From: Glaciecola siphonariae
GTDB lineage: Bacteria; Pseudomonadota; Gammaproteobacteria; Enterobacterales; Alteromonadaceae
Length of the DNA: 64,000 nt
NCBI RefSeq assembly: GCF_042652645.1
Contig: NZ_JBHSGU010000002.1
Coordinates: 1,674,001-1,738,000, forward strand
Direction: 5' to 3'
Shown here: in pieces, positions 17,139 through 24,700 of the stretch
Numbering within the stretch: position 1 is the first letter of the stretch
How the letters are laid out: each line of letters opens with the position of its first letter
Notes under the pieces: model-generated
Told to the model about the DNA's origin: nothing
Seen by the model: the letters and a program-made list of their open reading frames with translations, nothing else
Database searches by the model: none
Translations under genes and position numbers: made by a program

Positions 17139-17888
17139 TTAGAAAAAGTTATAAACCAAAGTCGCTGCGGTTTCAGTGTCTAACTTTTCACGTCCCTCAG
17201 CCACATCTGTATTATGGTCAAACTTAACAGACACTTTTAAAGAAAGGTCGCCAGCAATTTGAGCTGTTAGTGCAGTTTCAGCACGAGACTTGACGTTATC
17301 AGAGCCATATTCTGTAGAAAAGGTCTGTGTAAATTTTGCGGTATCAGAAATATTCCAAACGTAATTAGCAGCGCCCCTAATTATCGCACCATTGACGCTC
17401 TCACCTTCTTGTGTTTCTGCAAAAGAATAACCTGGACCAACACTGTAATCAAAGGACGAACTTTTGTCTTCCCATACCAACTGGTTCCAACCAGCCGCTA
17501 TTGTGCCTTGGTATGCAAAGGCACCTAGTCTATTGTCTTCATAAGATGCAAAACCAAAGAGACGGTGATCCGGATTGGTAAGCTTATAATTTGCCTGTGC
17601 TGATGCAAAAAACTTTTGCTCAGTCACCCTACTAAATTCCTCACCATCAGCGTTTACATCGCTGTCTTCTTTGTAAAGACCTTCCAACAAATAAACATTG
17701 CTCCATTGCTCTAACTCTTGACTGGCATTTATTCCCAAAGCAATCGACGTCGTTTCAGTATTACCGGTCGTCAGTATAAAACCGAACTCACCGTCCATAG
17801 TAAAAGATTTTTTTTCCTCTTCTTGGGCAACGACTGCACAAGAGGCAAAGCCAAGCAAAGCGGCAACAGAAAGAGATTTAATATTCAT
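17139..17888 (-). CDS. DUF481 outer-membrane protein
   Basis: Predicted outer-membrane beta-barrel of the DUF481/YdiY family, 249 residues. An N-terminal signal peptide (LSVAALLGFASCAVVAQ) is followed by the family start DGEFGFILTTGNTETTS. Alternating beta strands run to a terminal phenylalanine (LVYNFF), a typical barrel-assembly signal. Function is unknown. It lies 105 bases downstream of a paralogue on the same strand and appears to be a tandem duplication. Confidence 0.85.
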   Translation of the reverse strand: MNIKSLSVAALLGFASCAVVAQEEEKKSFTMDGEFGFILTTGNTETTSIALGINASQELEQWSNVYLLEGLYKEDSDVNADGEEFSRVTEQKFFASAQANYKLTNPDHRLFGFASYEDNRLGAFAYQGTIAAGWNQLVWEDKSSSFDYSVGPGYSFAETQEGESVNGAIIRGAANYVWNISDTAKFTQTFSTEYGSDNVKSRAETALTAQIAGDLSLKVSVKFDHNTDVAEGREKLDTETAATLVYNFF

Positions 17889-17993
17889 AGCGCATCCAAT
17901 TATTTTTAGTGTGATTTAAGAAACTATAACCGAGCAGGCAGAACGCCTATATAGCTTGATGAGCATGGTAAACAAAATGCGCACACAAACCAA

Positions 17994-18842
17994 TTAAAAA
18001 AACTGATAGACCATAGAAATACTGGTCTGCGTGGTAAAGTTGTCTACATTTCGCGACACATTTTCGTCCAAAGACATTTCAAAACTGAACTTCATCGCTA
18101 AACGCTCAAATATTTTAGCGCTAATTGACGTAAGCGATTTCGCCTTTGAGTTTACTTCGCCCATTTCAGCGGTAATCGATTGACGAAATCGGGCGTTATT
18201 TTCAAACCGATAGGCATAGTTTGCTGTTGCCCTAACAATCATCTCTTGCAGTACAAATCCGGTATCCTCTTGTTCAGAACGGGTCCATCCGGGTCCAAAA
18301 CTATATCGAAACTCTGTGTGCTCTCTTTTCCACGCTAAATGGCTCCATCCGGCTACGGCGGTGAGTTGATGACGTAATTGTAAAAACTGATTATCGTCGT
18401 ACTCGGCAAATCCAAACAGACGATATTTAGGGTTTAGTAGTTTATAGTCAAACTGCGTTGATATTTGCGAGCGACTCGTGTCTAGGTCTGCAATGTTGTC
18501 GTCATCAACTTCGGTATTACGCTGTAAAAACTGGACGAAATACTGATTGCTCCAGCTTTCCAGTTCTTGATCTGCGTCGAGCGCCAGTTTAAACATGCTG
18601 GTATTAGTGTTGCCGGTTGTGACCAGCACACCAAACTCACCCTCTAAATCAAAAGACGGATAATCGGGGGTCTCATCATCCGACTCACTGTAAGTTGGAT
18701 GCGTATTTAGGAGTTTAATAAGATTGCGCTTGGCACTGGGGTTTTTGAAAAAGTCAGAGGCTTTTTGCTGCAGGCGCGCGTTCATATCAGCATTAACTGA
18801 TGTGGCAAGAAGGCACAGCATTAAAGTAAGTAGTATTTTCAT
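17994..18842 (-). CDS. DUF481 outer-membrane protein (paralogue)
   Basis: Second DUF481 barrel, sharing the pattern EGEFGVLVTTGNTNTSMFKLALDADQ with its downstream neighbour and ending in MVYQFF. It has about 282 residues from the ATG at 18842; a GTG at 18869 is possible but a signal peptide begins directly at MKILLTLMLCLLATSVNA. It carries an extra segment of about 35 residues after the signal peptide, before the barrel begins. The low similarity outside motifs suggests an old duplication. Confidence 0.82.
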   Translation of the reverse strand: MKILLTLMLCLLATSVNADMNARLQQKASDFFKNPSAKRNLIKLLNTHPTYSESDDETPDYPSFDLEGEFGVLVTTGNTNTSMFKLALDADQELESWSNQYFVQFLQRNTEVDDDNIADLDTSRSQISTQFDYKLLNPKYRLFGFAEYDDNQFLQLRHQLTAVAGWSHLAWKREHTEFRYSFGPGWTRSEQEDTGFVLQEMIVRATANYAYRFENNARFRQSITAEMGEVNSKAKSLTSISAKIFERLAMKFSFEMSLDENVSRNVDNFTTQTSISMVYQFF

Positions 18843-18989
18843 TTTAGCGCGAACGTTGATTGACACCACGAACAGGTCGCAGCTGTGTTTTCAATTAAGT
18901 GTTTCAATTAAGTATTTTCAATCAAGTGCTTATATTTGCACTCTATGTTCGCGCGTTACGAAGCCGTTTAACTGACTACGAATTGATCA

Positions 18990-19811
18990 TTATTTTAGCG
19001 TTGCCGCAATCTTTAGAGACTCAGCCAGCGCGAACTCCAAGATAATATCATAATCGTCTTCTTTTAATCCAATCTCATCAAGCGGGCGAATGTCTACCGC
19101 TGGATGCTTTCGAATGTCTCGCCCTTGCTCTAAGTGCGACATTGCCTGAGCAATATACAATAAGCTTGCGTCAAAGCCCTGAGAGGGCACATGCTCAAGC
19201 GTGAGCTCTTTTAATGGACCGCTTAAGGTATCAGGCAAATGCCATGATTCCAAAATAAGACCACTGCATTCTGGGAACGTAAAGCCAAACACATCTTTTT
19301 GCGCCTGCAGCGGCAGTTTTTCGTGCTGTATCTCTTTGTAAATCGCATACTTTTCAGGCAGACGAGTAGCGCATACAAGCTCACTCAGGTTTTGCAATAT
19401 GCCCAGTACAAAGTAGCGTTCAGACCCCCGAATTTGCTTTTGCTGCGCTAAGGCTTTTGCTATTAAGCCATTTAGCACGGCCTTATGCCAAAAACGGTCA
19501 AAGTTGATTTGCGCTGACTCAAACGATTTAAACGCTAGATTGGCCGTTTCAGCCATGGATATGTTGTACGCCGCTTCACCGCCTATGATGCTGAGCGCTT
19601 TTGGCACGCTTGATACCTGTGCCGGGAACCGAAATAGCGCACTGTTTGCAAGTTTAAGTACCTTAGCACTTAATGAGGGGTCTAAGGACATGACCTTCGC
19701 CATATCTTCAATGTCAGACGACGGGTCGTCCAAAATTCCTCTGAGCCTCACGCAAGTATTTGGAAGGGTAAACGATTTGGAGGCAAACTTTACAATCGGG
19801 GCTGTCGACAT
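18990..19811 (-). CDS. HDOD domain protein
   Basis: Stand-alone HDOD domain, a catalytically degenerate relative of HD phosphohydrolases found in signalling proteins. The core begins SLDPSLSAKVLKLANSALFRFPAQVSSVPKAL, shown here only to about its first third: SLDPSLSAKVLKLANSALF. The usual HD metal pair is not evident. I prefer the ATG at 19811, which has GAGAG upstream; an ATG at 19826 would add five residues. It has about 273 residues. Partners and signal are unknown; no sensor gene is adjacent. Confidence 0.85.
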   Translation of the reverse strand: MSTAPIVKFASKSFTLPNTCVRLRGILDDPSSDIEDMAKVMSLDPSLSAKVLKLANSALFRFPAQVSSVPKALSIIGGEAAYNISMAETANLAFKSFESAQINFDRFWHKAVLNGLIAKALAQQKQIRGSERYFVLGILQNLSELVCATRLPEKYAIYKEIQHEKLPLQAQKDVFGFTFPECSGLILESWHLPDTLSGPLKELTLEHVPSQGFDASLLYIAQAMSHLEQGRDIRKHPAVDIRPLDEIGLKEDDYDIILEFALAESLKIAATLK

Positions 19812-19905
19812 ATGATCTCTCGGCATTTTTCAATGGTGCAGAGTTTAATCTATAAGTGCTGGCTTTGGGGTGGCTAAATTAATACCTACCGTAACGAGAA
19901 AATAC

Positions 19906-20148
19906 CTAAAAAAGACTTCCCTGATTAAAATGCGTGTCGGTATCGCTTGATTTGTTTTTACGAGCCAGATAAGCGCGCTTTCGACGGGTGCAAGCTTGCA
20001 CTATGATTCGCTTGGTCGAGTCGTCCACTGAGTGCCAGTGTACTCTTTCCTCTCGGCTTCTGAAGCATCCCACACAATACCCGCGAGGTCCTGACTCGCA
20101 TACGCCAATGCAGGGGCTTGGGATATCAAAAAACTCTAACTGCCGCAT
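19906..20148 (-). CDS. DUF1289 small cysteine-motif protein
   Basis: Eighty-residue protein of the DUF1289 (YdhL-like) family. The motif SPCIGVCESGPRGYCVGCFR has four cysteines in the family spacing, which probably bind a metal. It is followed by a basic segment CTRRKRAYLARKNK. The cellular role is not known. It is transcribed away from the HDOD-protein promoter side and ends 95 bases upstream of that gene, on the same strand. Confidence 0.85.
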   Translation of the reverse strand: MRQLEFFDIPSPCIGVCESGPRGYCVGCFRSREERVHWHSVDDSTKRIIVQACTRRKRAYLARKNKSSDTDTHFNQGSLF

Positions 20149-20362
20149 ACATGCTCACAAAGCAAAAAGGAACATGATTATAGTCATAGACTGCTCAAAT
20201 ACTATCCTGCGTTTTTGTACAGCGGTTAACCATAAGGGCGATGTAGCAAATTTCTTAAAGTGAATTTTCACAAAATATGCTTTAGATCAGGCCAAAGCTT
20301 TTACAGTCGTGTTATTATCTTGTTAATCGATAAAACACACTTTCAATCGGTCAGGACGACAG

Positions 20363-20656
20363 ATGGAACTCACGAGCTATTTTGAAAACAAACTAAAAGA
20401 GCCAGACTACCAGCATCTTAAGAGAGAATGGATTGAACAGACCTTTAGCGCGCCTGAATTTGAGATAAAAGAAATTGATGGTCGCTACGCTCGCTATCGC
20501 AAGATACCAGAGGCAGACAATCAGTATTTAAAGGTTATTGTGCTAAAAAACCGCCGCACGATTAAAGACGCATTCATAGACTTATATTTTAATCCACGTA
20601 AAGCTAGACGACGCGCTCAAAAAAGCACCCATAATGCACGCAGGCCTTTTTACTAA
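20363..20656 (+). CDS. Small orphan protein, possible toxin-like fold
   Basis: Ninety-seven residues, no signal peptide or membrane segment. The layout (N-terminal YFENKLKEPDY, then REWIEQTF, RYARYRKIPEADNQYLKVIVL, and a basic tail) recalls small proteins of cyanobacteria and proteobacteria that are often found beside DUF2283 genes and suspected to be toxin–antitoxin components. No such partner is visible here. The tail after residue 80 is very basic. It has a plausible purine-rich site (AGGACGACAG) before the ATG. Function unknown; the family resemblance is from memory and not tested. Confidence 0.65.
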   Translation: MELTSYFENKLKEPDYQHLKREWIEQTFSAPEFEIKEIDGRYARYRKIPEADNQYLKVIVLKNRRTIKDAFIDLYFNPRKARRRAQKSTHNARRPFY

Positions 20657-20691
20657 AGCTTGTGCTTAGTCATCAGTATGCTGCCCATTCT

Positions 20692-20801
20692 CAAAAGCAC
20701 CTGATCAAGAGTACCGACCAAAAGTACCTGAACAGGAGTATTTGACCAAGAGTACCTGTTCAAAAGCACCGACAAAAACGACCTAATAAAAAGCACCCAA
20801 T
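20692..20801. repeat. Degenerate 13–14-bp tandem repeats
   Basis: About eight head-to-tail copies of a unit like CAAAAGTACCTGAA. Examples are CAAAAGCACCTGAT (20692), CAAGAGTACCGAC (20706), CAAAAGTACCTGAA (20719), CAGGAGTATTTGAC (20733), CAAGAGTACCTGTT (20747) and CAAAAGCACCGAC (20761), then decaying copies running into the lpdA terminator. No spacer structure, so not a CRISPR. It lies between the orphan gene and lpdA. Confidence 0.75.
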
Positions 20802-20834
20802 AAAAAACCCAGCAGCGAGGTCTCGATGCTGGGT
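20798..20834 (-). terminator. Terminator after lpdA
   Basis: Stem ACCCAGCA/TGCTGGGT (20806–20834) with a 12-base loop. On the minus strand it is followed by TTTTTTATT, giving a good intrinsic terminator for the pdh operon. The plus side has a weaker T-rich tail, so it may also stop the convergent orphan gene. Confidence 0.85.
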
Positions 20835-20876
20835 TTATTCTTATCCTAAATTCAGCTTAATTATCGCTAAATTAAA

Positions 20877-22301
20877 CTATTTCTTTTTAGCTTTTGGATT
20901 TGGCATGTCGGTAATGCTGCCCTCGAATATCTCTGCAGCCAAACCGATGGACTCATTCAAGGTGGGGTGAGCATGAATAGTCAGAGCAACATCCTCTGCG
21001 TCAGCGCCCATCTCGATTGCCAAGCCAATTTCACCTAACATTTCACCGGCATTTGTACCGATGATGGCGCCACCAATAACGCGACCTGAGTCTTTTTCAA
21101 AAATCAGCTTGGTCAAGCCGTCGGTAGCAGCAGACGCTATAGCTCTGCCTGACGCCGCCCAAGGGAAAGACGCTGTTTCAAAACTAACGCCCTGCTCTTT
21201 GGCTTCTTTTTCTGTTAAACCTACCCAAGCGACCTCTGGCTCGGTATAAGCAACTGAAGGAATACACTTAGGATCAAAGTAATGCTTTTTACCGGCAATC
21301 ACCTCAGCAGCAACGTGTCCTTCATGAACCGCTTTGTGAGCAAGCATCGGCTGGCCTACTAAATCGCCTATTGCAAAGATGTTTTGCACGTTAGTGCGCA
21401 TTTGCTTGTCTACTTTGATAAATCCACGCTCATCTACCTTAACACCGGCTTTCTCTGCGGCAACCAGTGAACCGTTTGGCTTACGGCCTACAGCAACGAG
21501 CACGCGGTCATAGCGTACAGGTTTGTCTGGCGCGTTTTTACCCTCAAAGGTAACGTACAAACCATCTTTTTTCGCCTCTACTGCGGTGACTTTAGTCTCA
21601 AGCATGGTGTTGAACTTATCTTTGATGGTTTTCATGTAGACTTTAACGATGTCTTTATCGGCCGCTGGCATAAGCTGGTCTAAAAATTCAACTACGTCTA
21701 TTTTAGAGCCTAACGCGTGATATACAGTACCCATCTCAAGACCAATTATGCCGCCACCGAGTACCAGCATTTTCTCTGGAATATCTTTCATTTCCAATGC
21801 GCCGGTCGAATCAATCACGCGCTCATCGTCATGTGGGATAAACGGCAGGTTTACCGGTTCTGAACCCGCTGCAATAATCGCGTTGTCAAAGGTGATAGTA
21901 GACTTTTTACCATCTGAGCCCTCAACTTCTAGGGTGTTAGCGCCGGTAAATTTACCGTAGCCCTGCACATGCTTTACTTTACGCATTTTAGACATACCGG
22001 CTAGGCCTTTGGTCAACTGACCAACCACTGAGTCTTTCCACGCGCGAATTTTGTCAAGGTCAAATGTAGGTTCACCAAAAGTAACGCCATGGCTAGACAG
22101 GTGTTTAGCTTCTTGAATCACTTTAGCGACGTGCAAAAGTGCTTTAGAAGGAATACAACCCACGTTCAAGCACACACCACCTAGGGTTTCTCGTGCATCC
22201 ACAATTACGGTGTCGATGCCCATGTCGGCAGCTCTAAATGCGGCTGAATACCCGCCAGGACCTGCACCAAGTACCACTAATTGCGTTTTAATATCGCTCA
22301 T
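20877..22301 (-). CDS. lpdA: Dihydrolipoyl dehydrogenase
   Basis: E3 of pyruvate and 2-oxoglutarate dehydrogenases and L-protein of glycine cleavage. It reoxidises dihydrolipoyl groups with FAD and NAD. It has 474 residues. The FAD motif GAGPGGYSAAF and the redox disulfide GGVCLNVGCIPSK (C44, C49) are intact, and the C-terminal HAHPTLNE holds the catalytic histidine-glutamate pair. It is the last gene of the aceE-aceF-lpdA operon but is separated from aceF by 360 bases with a huge hairpin, so its expression may be set separately. Confidence 0.97.
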   Translation of the reverse strand: MSDIKTQLVVLGAGPGGYSAAFRAADMGIDTVIVDARETLGGVCLNVGCIPSKALLHVAKVIQEAKHLSSHGVTFGEPTFDLDKIRAWKDSVVGQLTKGLAGMSKMRKVKHVQGYGKFTGANTLEVEGSDGKKSTITFDNAIIAAGSEPVNLPFIPHDDERVIDSTGALEMKDIPEKMLVLGGGIIGLEMGTVYHALGSKIDVVEFLDQLMPAADKDIVKVYMKTIKDKFNTMLETKVTAVEAKKDGLYVTFEGKNAPDKPVRYDRVLVAVGRKPNGSLVAAEKAGVKVDERGFIKVDKQMRTNVQNIFAIGDLVGQPMLAHKAVHEGHVAAEVIAGKKHYFDPKCIPSVAYTEPEVAWVGLTEKEAKEQGVSFETASFPWAASGRAIASAATDGLTKLIFEKDSGRVIGGAIIGTNAGEMLGEIGLAIEMGADAEDVALTIHAHPTLNESIGLAAEIFEGSITDMPNPKAKKK

Positions 22302-22443
22302 TATGACCTCAATTTTTTGTTAAAAATGCCACAAGCACTCAGTGCCATGGCTTTACTCCGCATATTGTACGGCATTTCTATACTAAGTTTGAACCCGTGT
22401 GGGGCTTTTTTTAACTTCTTGCTTGCAAACTCAAGTGTTTTCT

Positions 22444-22651
22444 TCAACGTCGAGTCATCTCACAATGCTGTTCATTTAATAAGTGAATCTGGTGGGGGGG
22501 AGGTGTTCATTTAAAAGTCGCTGTTCGCCATCCTGGCCGCTCAGACGTGCACATCCATGTGCACGTATGCTTTTAAATGAACACCTCCCCCCCACTTTGA
22601 CGATTCACTCATCAAACGAACAGCATCACGCCCTCTCAGGAACGACGTTGA
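22444..22651. repeat. Large inverted repeat between aceF and lpdA
   Basis: The 360-base gap between aceF and lpdA is mostly one long palindrome. Innermost arms 22492–22517 and 22570–22595 pair perfectly over 26 bp, including a run of seven G against seven C. Next arms 22465–22489 and 22602–22626 pair over 25 bp with three differences. Outer arms TCAACGTCG (22444–22452) and CGACGTTGA (22643–22651) also pair. The loop contains its own 10-bp hairpin ACGTGCACAT–CC–ATGTGCACGT (22545–22566). The three differences are all G·U pairs in minus-strand RNA and A–C mismatches in plus-strand RNA. It begins right after the aceF stop. Confidence 0.9.
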
Positions 22652-22661
22652 GCAGCAATCT

Positions 22662-24689
22662 TTACAGCAATATTCGGCGGATATCCGCTAAGCATTCACC
22701 CAAGTGAACCGCGAACCTTGCTGCTAGTGCGCCATCAATCACTCGATGATCGTATGACAACGACAGCGGCAACATTAAGCGAGGCTGGAATTCTTTTCCA
22801 TCCCACTTTGGTTTTATCTCTGATTTACTCACGCCTAAAATAGCAACATCAGGTGCATTCACAATTGGCGTAAATGCCGTGCCGCCGATACCGCCGAGGC
22901 TCGATATGGTAAAGCAACTGCCCTGCATGTCGGCCGATTTCAACTTGCCATCACGGGCTTTAACAGAAATGTCCATTAGCTCTTTAGAAATCTCTAAAAT
23001 GCCTTTTTTGTCTACATCGCGCACTACCGGTACGACTAAACCTCCCGGCGTGTCTACCGCAATACCAATGTGATAGTATTTTTTCTGTATCAACGACTCA
23101 CCGTCTGCCGACAATGAGGTATTGAACGTTGGGTATTGCTTAAGCGCATCTGCGACTGCTTTCATCATAAACACAAGCGGCGTGATTTTTACTCCTAACT
23201 TGCGTTTTTCGGCAATGGCGTTTTGTTCTTTTCTAAACGCTTCAAGGTCGGTAATGTCGGCCTCTTCAAACTGCGTCACATGCGGAATGGTTACCCAGTT
23301 GCGATGCAGGTTTGGCCCTGACAGCTTTTGGATGCGCGTGAGCGGCTTTTCTTCAATCTCGCCAAACTTACTGAAATCAACTTTAGGCTGTGCAATTACC
23401 TGCAAACCGCCACCACCTTGGCTGGCCGTTGCGCCCGCTGTCACTTTAGGACGCGACAGCTCGTACTTCACATAAGACTGAACATCTTCTTTTAAGATGC
23501 GGTTTTTACGACCGCTGCCTTGTACCTGCGTTAAATCTACACCAAATTCACGCGCTAAGCGGCGGACCGATGGAGACGCATGTACCTTACCAGTTTTTTG
23601 CTTTTCGCCTGCTGAAGGATGATGAGGCACGGGAGGGGCTTTTTGCGCTGCCTGTGGTTCAGCCTGACTGCTTTGAGCAGGAGCTTCGCTTTGTTTTGTT
23701 TCAGGTGCAGGAGCAGACTGAGACTCAGAGGCCTGTGCACTTCCCTCAACTTCAAGCGTTAGCACTAAAGAGCCTTTTGATACTTTGTCACCGACTTTAA
23801 TTTTAAGCTCTTTGATTGTGCCGGCCTCTGGGGCAGGAACATCCATAGTCGCTTTGTCGGTTTCAAGCGTGATTAAACCGTCTTCTGCCGCTACTTTATC
23901 GCCAGCGGAAACCAGCACTTCAATAACGTCTACATCTTCGGCATCGCCAATATCTGGCACCGTCACTTCAATTGTTTTGCTTGCGCCTGAGGCAGCAGGC
24001 TTCGCTACTTGCTCGCTCGGTGCATTTTGCGCGCTGTCGTTACTCGGCGCATTAGCGTCATCAGAGTTTGTGGCTGTATCCGGCGCCGCACCACCTTCAG
24101 TCTCTAAGGTTAAAATAAGGCTGCCCTCAGACACCTTGTCACCCGTTTTGACTTTTAACGAGAGGATTTTACCGGCTTGAGGTGCAGGCACATCCATCGT
24201 GGCCTTATCGGTCTCAAGGGTAATTAGCCCGTCTTCTTCGGCAACGGTATCGCCTTCACTAACCAATACCTCGATGATCTCAACGTCGGCAGCATCGCCT
24301 ATATCAGGCACCGTCACTTCAATAGTTTGCGACGACGAACCACCTGCAGGTTCGGGCTTTGACACCTCACTCGCAGAACTTTGCTGCGCACTGCTGGCTT
24401 GTTCTGCTTTTTGCTCTGGCTCTGACGCGGCGGTATCTTCGCTCTCAGCGCCAGCTTCTTCGGCCTTGCCGAGCACATCGCCCTGCTTAATTTTGTCACC
24501 CACCTTCACCGAAATCTCTTTTACTGTGCCGGCAAAAGGAATAGGAATGTCCATACTCGCCTTGTCGCTTTCCACCGTTACAAACGAGTCTTCTGCTTCT
24601 AGAGACTGACCTACTTCAACGCATACCTCAATCACTTCAACCTCATCTTCGCCCACATCGGGTACTACAACATCAACTAAATTCGCCAT
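22662..24689 (-). CDS. aceF: Pyruvate dehydrogenase E2, dihydrolipoyl acetyltransferase
   Basis: Core acetyltransferase of pyruvate dehydrogenase. It has 675 residues with three lipoyl domains whose lysines lie in ESDKASMD (K43), ETDKATMDVPAP (K162) and ETDKATMDVPAP (K279), joined by Ala/Pro/Ser/Gln-rich linkers. A peripheral subunit-binding domain runs about 369–406 (VHASPSVRRLAREFGVDL). The catalytic domain runs from about 445 to the end, with the active-site motif SYDHRVIDG. Domains two and three are nearly identical, a recent internal duplication or gene conversion. It starts 12 bases after the aceE stop. Confidence 0.97.
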   Translation of the reverse strand: MANLVDVVVPDVGEDEVEVIEVCVEVGQSLEAEDSFVTVESDKASMDIPIPFAGTVKEISVKVGDKIKQGDVLGKAEEAGAESEDTAASEPEQKAEQASSAQQSSASEVSKPEPAGGSSSQTIEVTVPDIGDAADVEIIEVLVSEGDTVAEEDGLITLETDKATMDVPAPQAGKILSLKVKTGDKVSEGSLILTLETEGGAAPDTATNSDDANAPSNDSAQNAPSEQVAKPAASGASKTIEVTVPDIGDAEDVDVIEVLVSAGDKVAAEDGLITLETDKATMDVPAPEAGTIKELKIKVGDKVSKGSLVLTLEVEGSAQASESQSAPAPETKQSEAPAQSSQAEPQAAQKAPPVPHHPSAGEKQKTGKVHASPSVRRLAREFGVDLTQVQGSGRKNRILKEDVQSYVKYELSRPKVTAGATASQGGGGLQVIAQPKVDFSKFGEIEEKPLTRIQKLSGPNLHRNWVTIPHVTQFEEADITDLEAFRKEQNAIAEKRKLGVKITPLVFMMKAVADALKQYPTFNTSLSADGESLIQKKYYHIGIAVDTPGGLVVPVVRDVDKKGILEISKELMDISVKARDGKLKSADMQGSCFTISSLGGIGGTAFTPIVNAPDVAILGVSKSEIKPKWDGKEFQPRLMLPLSLSYDHRVIDGALAARFAVHLGECLADIRRILL

Positions 24690-24700
24690 TGTCAGTCTCC

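Noticed and set aside
20692..20801. CRISPR array
   Set aside because: The repeats are 13–14 bases, contiguous and degenerate, with no spacers and no cas genes nearby.
22281..22707. Two overlapping plus-strand frames in the aceF–lpdA gap
   Set aside because: They run through the large palindrome and into aceF on the opposite strand; the composition is that of the repeat, not of a protein.
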